Shown piece by piece: positions 34,303 through 41,957 of a stretch of DNA of 52,412 nt (positions within the stretch are counted from its first letter, which is position 1; every line of letters starts with the position of its first letter). The stretch comes from Parafrankia irregularis (GTDB lineage Bacteria > Actinomycetota > Actinomycetes > Frankiales > Frankiaceae), in NCBI RefSeq assembly GCF_001536285.1, contig NZ_FAOZ01000045.1, positions 1 to 52,412 of the forward strand, read 5' to 3'. The notes beneath the pieces are model-generated. The model saw only the letters and a list, made by a program, of their open reading frames with translations. It searched no databases and had not been told where the DNA came from. Position numbers and translations under genes: made by a program.

Positions 34303-35040
34303 TCACTTCCCGCGCCCATCCGGCGTCTCAGGGCCGAAAGAATTTTCGTCGCTACCCAGGTCGCGTCCAGGAGGGATGGGAAATTCCCAGGGCGGCAGGT
34401 GCGGGCTGATGATCGCGGCCTCGGGGGTGGTGAGGAGTTGGGCGCGGAGGAAGGTGCGGCCGTCGATGATCGGCTGGTGGGCGTGCGGGCAGACGATCCA
34501 CTGGTCGGGTGGGACGGGCTGGCCGGCGTGGGTGCGGCCCCAGACGGTGGCGCCGGTGTAGACCGGGTTGGCCAGGACGCGGGCGACGTTGGTGGAGGTC
34601 AGTTGCCAGGGCCGCCTGGTGGCGGGGCTCACCAGCGGGACGAGACGGTCGTTGTGGACGGCGCGGAGGCGGGTGGCGATGGCGCGGGGGCTGAGTTCGT
34701 CCTCGACACGCCACTGGTAGATCGTCCCGATGATGTAGGCGGGCCCGGGGGCGATGACGAGGCGGATGCCCTGGCGGACCCGCCCGTCGGTGCCGAGCTC
34801 GGTGATGCGGCGGGGGCGATAGCCGAGGGGGACGGGACCGAGGTGGAAACCGGCGCGGACCAGGTCGATCTGGGCGACGCGGGCGCGTTCGGTGGTCCAG
34901 GCGTGATGGTCCGCGAGCAGGAGTGCCCGCCGCGCGGCACGGGCGGTGCGGCGGTGGGTCAGGCGCCACCACCAGCTGGGCTGGCCGGCCGACGTAGGCG
35001 GGGCAGGCGGCAGCGCGGGAATGGGCAGCAGATCGGACAT
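34303..35040 (-). CDS. Stand-alone recombinase-domain protein without catalytic domain
   Basis: The product is 245 aa. Residues about 70-190 match the DNA-binding 'recombinase' domain of large serine integrases: LGYRPRRITELG, EDELSPRAIATRLRAVH, ARVLANPVYTGATVWGR. The N-terminal resolvase domain with the nucleophilic serine is absent, replaced by a short basic helix (HRRTARAARRALLLADHH). The zinc ribbon is absent too. ATG 35040 has GGAG six bases upstream, so the short form seems intended, not a broken start. It could be a DNA-binding partner that guides the integrase or opposes it. It lies in line with the integrase and the two methyltransferase-like genes. Confidence 0.75.
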   Translation of the reverse strand: MSDLLPIPALPPAPPTSAGQPSWWWRLTHRRTARAARRALLLADHHAWTTERARVAQIDLVRAGFHLGPVPLGYRPRRITELGTDGRVRQGIRLVIAPGPAYIIGTIYQWRVEDELSPRAIATRLRAVHNDRLVPLVSPATRRPWQLTSTNVARVLANPVYTGATVWGRTHAGQPVPPDQWIVCPHAHQPIIDGRTFLRAQLLTTPEAAIISPHLPPWEFPIPPGRDLGSDENSFGPETPDGRGK

Positions 35041-35114
35041 GCGGGGCTCCAGCCAGAGCGAGAGCCGCCCGCGGCGGCGTGAACACACCCCGCCCCGGCC
35101 AGCGGAGGGGTGGT

Positions 35115-35915
35115 CTAGGCGGCCGAGTGGGGCGAGGCGTCGAGGGCGGCGCGCGCCGGCGATGGGTCCGGCGGTCGCGGATCGTGCGCTCGCTGACCGT
35201 CGAGGCGGAAGACGATCACGTCCTGGTGGACCGGATAGGCCCGTGCTCTCAGCGGCGGTCGGTCGGTGCCGAGATCCCGTGTGTAGGGGACGGCGGTGAG
35301 CGCGACGACCCGCTGCACAGGTCGCCAGCCGGTGTCCCGGCCGGCGACGGCGACCTGACTGGCCAGATCCATCCCGCCGCCGACGTGGTACGCGGCGATG
35401 ACGACGAGGTGCCCGCCGGGCCGAAGCAGACCCTTGTACGTGGCCAGCTGTTCGCGTAGCCGGTCCCCGGCCGGACCCGCCGGGTCGGCGGGGTCGGGTG
35501 GTCCGATCGCGGTCAGGACCAGGTCGACCGGTCCGAGTCCGGTCCAGGACTCGGGGTTGGGCAGCCGGTCGAGGATCATGCCGTCGCCGCGAGCGCCGCG
35601 GTCCTTCGCCCGGGTGAGCGCGGCGCGGGCGGCCTCCCACCGGCCGGGGTCGGTAGTGATGCCGACGGCGTGACGGCGGGCGTGCACGGCCTCGGTCACG
35701 ACGGCTCCCGGCTCGCAGTCCGGGTCACAGATGGTGTCTCCGGGCCGGCTGTAGACCGCGATCGCGTAGGCGGCTACCGCCGGGGAAATCGGCGCACCCC
35801 CGGGTGGCAGAGGCGGTCCGCTGGCCTGGCCGGTGGCGATGCTGTGTCGACCGGTGGACCAGACCGTCGCCAACTGGCCGTCGTGGCGCCCTGTCTGTGG
35901 GGCCGTACCGGTCAT
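35115..35915 (-). CDS. Degenerate DNA-methyltransferase-like protein (copy 1)
   Basis: The product is 266 aa. GDTICDPDCEPGAVVTEAV followed by HAVGITTDP resembles the SAM-binding motif I and the next acidic strand of TRM11-like and amino-DNA methyltransferases. The catalytic motif IV position reads VDLVLTAIGPPD, where active enzymes have D/N/S-P-P-Y, so activity is doubtful. LLRPGGHLVVIAAYH is the usual following strand. The beginning (GQLATVWSTGRHS) is similar to the beginning of the upstream gene, so the two are paralogues. ATG 35915 overlaps the upstream stop (ATGA). Confidence 0.6.
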   Translation of the reverse strand: MTGTAPQTGRHDGQLATVWSTGRHSIATGQASGPPLPPGGAPISPAVAAYAIAVYSRPGDTICDPDCEPGAVVTEAVHARRHAVGITTDPGRWEAARAALTRAKDRGARGDGMILDRLPNPESWTGLGPVDLVLTAIGPPDPADPAGPAGDRLREQLATYKGLLRPGGHLVVIAAYHVGGGMDLASQVAVAGRDTGWRPVQRVVALTAVPYTRDLGTDRPPLRARAYPVHQDVIVFRLDGQRAHDPRPPDPSPARAALDASPHSAA

Positions 35916-36631
35916 CGGGGCACGCCCGACGTCGGCGACACAGCGGTGTACGCGGCGAAGAGCAGGAGATCGGTGTGCACCCGGCGGGCCACGCTTGCCC
36001 GTGGCAGAGGTCCGGGCGGCTGGTCGAGGTCGTCGAGGGAGACCTCCAACACGATGAACCGGTCGAGCAGCGCGAGCCCGTGGCCGCCGGCGGCGGCGGT
36101 CAGCTCGGCGGTGGGGTCGATCAGCCAGCCGTCAACGCTTTCGCTGCGGGTGATCACTGCCAGTATCCCGTCGGGGGTGAGCAAGCGGGCCCAGGGAACA
36201 CCGCGCACCCAGCCGGTCCGCGCCGGGTCCACGACCGTGATGACCAGCGGCCTGCGGTCGGTGTCCGGACCCTCGTCGGTGGAGTCGGGTCCGCGTCCGG
36301 ACCCGGACGGTGGCACCGCTCGGACGGCGGGCACGGTCCGGACCTGGACACGGCGGCCGAGTCGGGCCACGGCCCAGCCCGCATCAGCGTGCCGGTCCGC
36401 CGGTGTCTCGCGGCGGCCTCCAGCGGGCGCGTCCGGGCCGGGCGGGATCAGGAGCAGGACCGGGTCGCCGGGCCGGGTGTGGGTGGTGACGAGCTGTTCG
36501 ACGGCGGCCTGAAGCCAGCCGACAGGCGGCCGGGTGGGACTGTCGGGCGGGCACGTCCAGACGGTCGCCAGCCGTCCTGCGGGGATGACAGGGCGGCCGT
36601 CGCGGTCGGGGTCGGGGTCGGATACAGGCAT
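35912..36631 (-). CDS. Degenerate methyltransferase-like protein (copy 2)
   Basis: The product is 239 aa. It shares GRLATVWTCPPDSPT at the start with the downstream gene. A Rossmann-like core is suggested by GDPVLLLIPPG, RRPLVITVVDPARTG and LLTPDGILAVITRS, but the SAM-binding glycines are poorly kept and the DPPY-like motif appears as VDPART. It may be a structural or inactive partner of the next gene product, to which it is translationally coupled. It is the first gene of a minus-strand run reading toward the integrase, starting beside the repeat-rich control region. Confidence 0.5.
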   Translation of the reverse strand: MPVSDPDPDRDGRPVIPAGRLATVWTCPPDSPTRPPVGWLQAAVEQLVTTHTRPGDPVLLLIPPGPDAPAGGRRETPADRHADAGWAVARLGRRVQVRTVPAVRAVPPSGSGRGPDSTDEGPDTDRRPLVITVVDPARTGWVRGVPWARLLTPDGILAVITRSESVDGWLIDPTAELTAAAGGHGLALLDRFIVLEVSLDDLDQPPGPLPRASVARRVHTDLLLFAAYTAVSPTSGVPR

Positions 36632-36813
36632 CGAGAGAGGTTCCTTTCACGGCGAGCGTGTTTTCGCGGCCGTAAAGAGAGACCGTCTCCTGGGCATATC
36701 TCGGACGCCAGCCCGGCGACTTTTTCCAAGATTTTTCCTGCTGGGAAGCGCCTAGTCCGACCGGACCATTGATCGCTGGCAGATCGCTGGGCAGCACCCC
36801 GAAAGGCCGTCGG

Positions 36814-36837
36814 AATCTTCTTCAAGATTTTTTTTCT
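36814..36837 (+). terminator. AT hairpin with T tract
   Basis: AATCTT and AAGATT pair across CTTC and are followed by a run of Ts (36828-36835). It is a classic but weak intrinsic terminator shape, unusual in this GC-rich context. Confidence 0.4.
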
Positions 36838-36985
36838 GGCGCCGCCGTCCGTCGGCCACAAAGCCCGGAGGCGGTGCCCAGCGATCTTCGTGATATGCAC
36901 ATCACAGCAGGTCACGGCCCTGCTGTGCGGGCTCACGTTCCCGCTGGCGCCGCCCCGACCTTGGGGCTGGCAGGAGCATAAAATC

Positions 36986-37025
36986 AAGATCGCTGTGCGC
37001 CTTCTGGGCGCTAGCGATCTTTTCT
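36986..37025 (+). terminator. Strong hairpin inside the control region
   Basis: AAGATCGCT/AGCGATCTT and inner GCGCC/GGCGC form a nearly continuous stem with loop TTCTG, followed by TTTTCT. It could end a short leader transcript or form a single-strand recognition hairpin for transfer. Its arms also match the repeated motif of the region. Confidence 0.6.
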
Positions 37026-37120
37026 GTGCATCTACCGGAAGATCGTTCTGGCTTTTCTCTGGGCATGACATGGGTTCCTTGGTGCTGTCCGAATTTCCGT
37101 GACAGCGAAGGACGGCGGTA

Positions 37121-38002
37121 ATGCCCGAAGGAATGTCATTCTTTCCCTCCCGACCGGCCGGCCGTGGCGTATCCGCGCTGCCGCTGGTGACCTTGCGGGA
37201 CTGCTTCGGCCTCCTGGTGGCCGGGCCGGCACCGTTGGCGCTGGACGGGTCGGTGGTGGCGGGTCTGCCGGCTCGGATGGTGGCGTTGGACGAGCTGCGT
37301 GACCTGCTGCTGGCCGGCTCCTGCCCGCAGGCCGTCCGTGACACCGCGTGGGCGGTGGTGATCCGCCGTTCGCGGCGTGACGGTGGCGCGTGGACGGTCG
37401 GCGCGGCCGGGATGGCGCTGCCCGCTCTGCACGCGGTCTGCGCCCGACTCGACGGGCACAGCGACCTCGACGCCGCCGATGTGCAGGCCGAGGTGCTCAC
37501 CGGTTTCCTCGAAGCGGTGGCCACGGTGCGCCTGGACCTGCCGCGGATCGCGGTGCGGCTACGCTGGGCGGCGTACCGCGCCGGGCTGGCGCTGACCGTT
37601 CAGCAGCGGGAGGCCCCGCGTCCTGATTCGGACCTGTTCCAAACCGTCGCCGCGGCCGAGGTGGTCGAGTCCGGTTCGGGACCGGCCGGTCCCGAGCGGG
37701 TCCTCGCGGACGCGGTCGCCGCCGGGGTCCTCACCGGTACCGAAGCCGACCTGATCGCCTCGACCCGCCTGGAGGACCTCCCGGTCAGTGCCTGGGCAGC
37801 CCGCCACGCGACCGCGCCCCGCCAGGCGTCCCGGCTGCGCGAGCGGGCCGAACGGCGTCTCGTCGACCACCTCGCCGCCCCGGCGGCCCCCGGCCGGGCC
37901 CCGCATCCGCCGGCCGGCGAGCCTCCGCCCCGGCCCTATCGACCGGCCGGTGCCGCCGGTTCCCTCGCGCCGGCCCGTGCGGTCGCGGGGGTGCTGGCAT
38001 GA
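37121..38002 (+). CDS. Sigma-factor-like protein at the head of the transfer operon
   Basis: The product is 293 aa. The C-terminal part, TEADLIASTRLEDLPVSAWA and then RQASRLRERAERRLVDHL, resembles the region 4 helix-turn-helix of sigma-70 factors. The N-terminal two thirds are helical, with LPALHAVCARLDGHSDLDAADV and VRLRWAAYRAGLAL like the scaffolds of sigma-like proteins in actinobacterial mobile elements. The end is Pro-rich. ATG 37121 has AAGGA eight bases upstream. It overlaps the pilin gene by four bases. It may direct transcription of the element itself from the preceding control region; this is inference. Confidence 0.55.
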   Translation: MPEGMSFFPSRPAGRGVSALPLVTLRDCFGLLVAGPAPLALDGSVVAGLPARMVALDELRDLLLAGSCPQAVRDTAWAVVIRRSRRDGGAWTVGAAGMALPALHAVCARLDGHSDLDAADVQAEVLTGFLEAVATVRLDLPRIAVRLRWAAYRAGLALTVQQREAPRPDSDLFQTVAAAEVVESGSGPAGPERVLADAVAAGVLTGTEADLIASTRLEDLPVSAWAARHATAPRQASRLRERAERRLVDHLAAPAAPGRAPHPPAGEPPPRPYRPAGAAGSLAPARAVAGVLA

Positions 38003-38418
38003 GCCCGACCCCACCAGAAAACATCCGCGTCCCGCGTCCGGCCCGGCGGGTCGGATGGCGTCGGGTGGTCCTGCTCGTCGCTGTCGTGGGCGTGTTCGTC
38101 CTGGCCGGCGCCGTGGCGGCGTTCGCGGTGTCACCGTCACCGTCGGTGTCTCCAGGAGTACCACTGGTGCCGGCGGTGCCGGTGGCACCCGATCTGGACA
38201 CGGTCCTGACCAACGTCCGCAACTGGATCATGGGGATTCTGGCGCTGCTGGCGACGACGTTCCTGAGCGTCGGGGGCGTGCGCTACCTGATCTCCAACGG
38301 GGAGCCGAGCGAGGTCGGTAAGGCCAAGGACGCGTTCCGCAACGCTGGCTGGGGTTACGGGCTGACCGCGCTCGCACCGGTCGTCGTCGGGGTCCTCAAG
38401 CAGATCGTCGGGGGCTAG
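37999..38418 (+). CDS. Type IV secretion pilin-like membrane protein (VirB2/TrbC type)
   Basis: The product is 139 aa. An arginine-rich start precedes the hydrophobic stretch VVLLVAVVGVFVLAGAVAAF and a likely cleavage near AVSPS. The mature part has two membrane helices (IMGILALLATTFLSVGGVRY and LTALAPVVVGVLKQIV) with the short hydrophilic loop ISNGEPSEVGKAKDAFRNA between them. This matches actinobacterial T4SS pilins. ATGA overlap with the upstream gene and three bases to the next start show a tight operon. Confidence 0.78.
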   Translation: MSPTPPENIRVPRPARRVGWRRVVLLVAVVGVFVLAGAVAAFAVSPSPSVSPGVPLVPAVPVAPDLDTVLTNVRNWIMGILALLATTFLSVGGVRYLISNGEPSEVGKAKDAFRNAGWGYGLTALAPVVVGVLKQIVGG

Positions 38419-38421
38419 GCC

Positions 38422-40668
38422 GTGATCGCCGCCTCCTGCCGCCGCGTCCAGTCCTCCGGTACCCCGGGCATGCCGCCTGCCCAGACGCGCCGCCAACTGG
38501 GCTTCTCTCGGCTGCGTGACTGCGGATGGGGCCGAGGGGCGCTGCTGGTCGGGACGGCGGCGTTCGCCCTGCTGCTGGTGGTCGTGCTGCCCGCGGTTGC
38601 CTCCGCGGCCCCCGCGCCTCCGGTCCCCGCGACCGCGCCGTCCACCGACACGCCCACCCCCGCCGGTCCGACCCCGAACGCGCAGCCTGGGCCGTCCCCG
38701 GTTCCACCGGGCCGGGAAGCGCCGTCCACACCGGCTCCCTCGGGTGGAGGTGTCACGGCCGCGCCCGACACTCCGGACACCCCGCCCGACGACACCGTCA
38801 CCGACAGCGGTGTCGGCGGTCCCGCCGAGCCGTGCCCGGCCGACGACCCGGACTGCTCCACCGCCCCGGAGGTCCCGCCGCCACCGACGCCGACACCGCA
38901 GACGACCCCGGCGGCGCCGGAAACCAGCGGTGACGGCGGCGGCGGGATCGTCGGGTGGATCACTGACGCGATCAACGGCGCGATTACCGCGTTTTTCCGC
39001 GCGCTGGTGACTGCCGCGTTGAATCCGTTGCTGGATCTGCTGGGCCGCACGTTGTTGACGACGCCGGAGCCGTCGGAGCTTCCCGCGATCGGGGAACTGT
39101 GGTCGACGTCGTGGGCGATCAGCGTTACCGCCTACGGAACGTTGATCATGTTTGGTGGGATCACGGTCATGGCGCTGGGGACGGTCCAGTCCCGTATCTC
39201 GATCAAAGAAGTCCTGCCGCGGATCCCGATCGGTTTCCTCGCCGCCGGGCTGTCGCAGTTCCTCGCGACGAAAGCCATCCAGATCGCGAACGTGCTACCG
39301 GGCGCGATCCTGAGCGACGGTCTGGACCCGGACGCCGCCGCCGAGCAGCTGAAGACCATCATCCTGGCGGCGATCGTGCCGACACCCGGCGGTGTCGGTA
39401 AGAGCATTTTCGTCATCTTCCTCGGCCTGTTCCTCGCCGGATCGGTCGTGGCGCTGCTGTGTACCTATATCGCCCGGGTCGTCATCGAGGTGGCACTCAT
39501 CGGCGCGGCACCGCTGGCGTTGGCGGGGCACGGCCATCCGCTGACCGAGAAGATGGCGTTCTGGTGGTGGCGGGCGTTCTTCGGCTGCCTGGGTATCCAG
39601 ATCGCCCAGACGTTCGTCCTGATCGCCTCCTTCAAGGTGTTCTTCACCCCGGGCGGGTTCACCATGTTCGGCCCGACGCCGGACGGGGTCGTGAACCTGC
39701 TCGCCGCGATCACCCTGATCTATTTTCTGTTCAAGATTCCGTTCTGGTTGATGCCGAGGATCGGCCACGGTGGTAGCGGCATTCTTGGTCGGGTCGTGCG
39801 CGCCTACGTCATGGGCCGGGCGCTGGGCATGCTCGGTGGCCGTTTTGGACGCGGCGGCGCCGGGCGGGCGGGCGGGCGGACTGGCCGAGGCCGCGGCGGA
39901 CGTGGAAGCGGTGGCCGCGGAGGTGGTGGCCGTGGGCGGCCCCGGCGCGGTGGTCCGGGCGGGGGGCGAGGGGGCGGATCGCCGAGCCCCTACCAACATG
40001 TCGGGGCCACCGCTACCGGGCAGTTGATGCTCCCGCTGACCCAGGTGCCTCGGGTTCGCCGCCCGGGAACGGCACGGGGTGTGCCCCGCCCGGCCCGCCC
40101 GGCCCGGCCGGCGGGTCCGGTGGGCCGGGCCCGGCCGCGGCACCGCCAGCTGACCATCCCGTTCGGTCAGGCCGTCGCCCCGGGCGGGCGGTATCTGCCC
40201 CACGGCGGCGGTGCATGGGCTGCCCGGGACGGTCAGCTGCTGCTGCCGTTCGAGGTCGACCAGCCCCGCTCTCCGACCGCGGCCCCACAGCCCATGCGGC
40301 GTCCGGCCTCGGCGCGCGCTGGTGCGGGCCGGTCTGGTCCCGGCCGGCCGGCCTCGTCTCGGCCTGCGCCGTCTCGGCCAGCACCGCCGCGGGCACTGCA
40401 GCCGGAGCTCCCGTTCGACCCCTACCGGGGCATCCGCCCGGACCGCACCGGCCAGTACGCCCTCCCGCTGGAGGGCCTGCACCGCACCCCACGCCCCGCC
40501 CGGCCGGCCCCTGCTCCGCCGACGTCGCGTCCGAGTTCGCCGCCGCGGCCGGTCCCGCCGCGGCCGGTCCCGCCGCGGCCGGTTCCGCCGCGCTACCGGC
40601 AGCAGATGTTGCCGCACATGCCCCGCCGCCCCCGCCCACCCCGGAACGGAAGTGATCAGCCGCGATGA
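38422..40668 (+). CDS. VirB6/TrbL-like channel protein with RGG and QLxLPF repeat tail
   Basis: The product is 748 aa. A signal-like segment (ALLVGTAAFALLLVVVLPA) leads into a long Pro/Thr-rich linker to about residue 170. At least six hydrophobic segments follow between about 185 and 455, including VVALLCTYIARVVIEVALI and NLLAAITLIYFLF, as in VirB6/TrbL inner-membrane channel proteins. After residue 475 comes an Arg-Gly-rich tract, then a Pro/Arg-rich tail with short motifs QLMLPL (534), QLTIPF (576), QLLLPF (605), ELPF (662) and QYALPL (678), and three PRPVP units. The start GTG 38422 is three bases after the pilin stop. Confidence 0.75.
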   Translation: MIAASCRRVQSSGTPGMPPAQTRRQLGFSRLRDCGWGRGALLVGTAAFALLLVVVLPAVASAAPAPPVPATAPSTDTPTPAGPTPNAQPGPSPVPPGREAPSTPAPSGGGVTAAPDTPDTPPDDTVTDSGVGGPAEPCPADDPDCSTAPEVPPPPTPTPQTTPAAPETSGDGGGGIVGWITDAINGAITAFFRALVTAALNPLLDLLGRTLLTTPEPSELPAIGELWSTSWAISVTAYGTLIMFGGITVMALGTVQSRISIKEVLPRIPIGFLAAGLSQFLATKAIQIANVLPGAILSDGLDPDAAAEQLKTIILAAIVPTPGGVGKSIFVIFLGLFLAGSVVALLCTYIARVVIEVALIGAAPLALAGHGHPLTEKMAFWWWRAFFGCLGIQIAQTFVLIASFKVFFTPGGFTMFGPTPDGVVNLLAAITLIYFLFKIPFWLMPRIGHGGSGILGRVVRAYVMGRALGMLGGRFGRGGAGRAGGRTGRGRGGRGSGGRGGGGRGRPRRGGPGGGRGGGSPSPYQHVGATATGQLMLPLTQVPRVRRPGTARGVPRPARPARPAGPVGRARPRHRQLTIPFGQAVAPGGRYLPHGGGAWAARDGQLLLPFEVDQPRSPTAAPQPMRRPASARAGAGRSGPGRPASSRPAPSRPAPPRALQPELPFDPYRGIRPDRTGQYALPLEGLHRTPRPARPAPAPPTSRPSSPPRPVPPRPVPPRPVPPRYRQQMLPHMPRRPRPPRNGSDQPR
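40546..40595. repeat. 15-bp tandem repeat encoding PRPVP units
   Basis: About three copies of CCGCCGCGGCCGGTC (one variant with T) lie head to tail in the tail of the VirB6-like gene, in frame. Confidence 0.8.
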
Positions 40669-41957
40669 CCCATCCGGTAGTGATTCCCGCCGACGTTGAT
40701 CGTGAGGACCGGATCGTGGCGAACCTGACCGCCCGCCAGGTCCTGATCCTCACCCTCACCGGCATCGTGCTCTACCTGGCCTGGGCCGGAACCCGGGCCC
40801 TGCTGCCGCTGCCGGTGTTCGTCCTGCTCGCGGTGCCGGTCGCCGTGGGCGCCGGTGTCCTTGTCCTGGGCCAGCGTGACGGGCTGTCGCTGGATCGGCT
40901 GCTGTTCGCCGCTGTCCGCCAGCGGACCAGCCCGCGGCATCGGATCAACGCCCCCGAAGGGATGATCCCGCCACCGTCGTGGCTGGCCGCCCGCGCCACC
41001 GGCGGCCCCGATGAACGGAGATCGGCCGCCGGCGGGCAGAGCGCGGCACCGCTGCGGCTGCCGGCCCGCACCGTCACCGGCCAGGCCGGGGTCGGGGTGA
41101 TCGACCTCGGTGTGGACGGGCTGGCCGTGGTCGCCGTCGCCTCCACGATCAACTTCGCGCTGCGCACACCGGATGAGCAGGACGGGCTGGTCGCCGTGTT
41201 CGCCCGCTGGTTGCACAGTCTGACCGCGCCGGTGCAGATCCTGGTGCGGGCCATGCCCGCGGACCTGTCCGGCCAGATCCATCTGCTCGACGATGCCGCC
41301 GAGCAGATGCCCCATCCGGCGCTCGCGCGCGCCGCCCGCGAACACGCCACCTACCTGGCGCAGCTCGCCGACGAGATGCAGCTCCTCACCCGCCAGGTGC
41401 TGCTGGTCCTGCGTGAACCGCTCGCCGCCGCCGGACCGGTCGATGGGCTCGGCGGCGCCTCCCCGCTGGCCGCGCTGTCCGGCCGGCGGGCGGCGGCCCG
41501 CGACGCCCGCCACGTCGGGGCCGCTGCCCGCCGGGCCGCGCACATCCGGCTCGCCCGCCGCCTCGCCGAGGCCACCGACCTGCTCGCCCCCGCCGGGATC
41601 GTTGTCACTCCGCTGGACGCGGGCACGGCGACGAGCGTGCTGGCCGCCGCCTGCAACCCCGCCGGCCTGGTACCCCCGGCGGCGCTCGCCGCCCCCGACG
41701 AGGTCATCACCGCCGACGTCCCCGAGCCTGCCGGCGGCTACCCGGCCTACCAACCGGACATTGACGACGGCTTCCTGGATGACGCCGGGTTCGACGACCC
41801 GGGCCCGGTGGCTGACCCCGGCTACGACGACCCGTTCGACGACGCCGACGACTCCGACTTCTGGGACCCACCGGCACCGCGCCCGCCCGCCGGGCGATCC
41901 GACGACAGCTCCCGACGGCCCGCACGACCCACAACCCGGAGAGGACACCGCCGATGA
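40665..41957 (+). CDS. PrgI-family (VirB3-like) protein with extended C-terminus
   Basis: The product is 430 aa. Residues about 1-75 match PrgI/VirB3-type subunits: VVIPADVDREDRIVANLTAR, then two adjacent membrane segments (QVLILTLTGIVLYLAWAG, LPVFVLLAVPVAVGAGVLVL) and GLSLDRLLF. The long rest is soluble and contains VGVIDLGVDGLAVVAVAST, as in actinobacterial fused versions that accompany VirB4. The C-terminal 60 residues are highly acidic (DIDDGFLDDAGFDDPG, then more Asp). It overlaps both neighbours by ATGA, so stoichiometric production with the VirB4 ATPase is likely. Confidence 0.8.
   Translation: MTHPVVIPADVDREDRIVANLTARQVLILTLTGIVLYLAWAGTRALLPLPVFVLLAVPVAVGAGVLVLGQRDGLSLDRLLFAAVRQRTSPRHRINAPEGMIPPPSWLAARATGGPDERRSAAGGQSAAPLRLPARTVTGQAGVGVIDLGVDGLAVVAVASTINFALRTPDEQDGLVAVFARWLHSLTAPVQILVRAMPADLSGQIHLLDDAAEQMPHPALARAAREHATYLAQLADEMQLLTRQVLLVLREPLAAAGPVDGLGGASPLAALSGRRAAARDARHVGAAARRAAHIRLARRLAEATDLLAPAGIVVTPLDAGTATSVLAAACNPAGLVPPAALAAPDEVITADVPEPAGGYPAYQPDIDDGFLDDAGFDDPGPVADPGYDDPFDDADDSDFWDPPAPRPPAGRSDDSSRRPARPTTRRGHRR

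Larger units (their letters stand above)
36632..37120. other. Noncoding control region of the element with repeated AGATCGCTGGGC motif
   Basis: This 489-base gap separates divergent transcription units and is AT-richer than the genes. GATCGCTGG occurs at 36771 and again at 36782 (AGATCGCTGGGC 36781-36792). Its inverted form GCCCAGCGATCTT lies at 36877-36889. A further pair, AAGATCGCT (36986-36994) and AGCGATCTT (37013-37021), faces each other around a hairpin. Such spaced copies in both orientations are typical of binding sites for a replication initiator, regulator or transfer protein. Confidence 0.65.
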
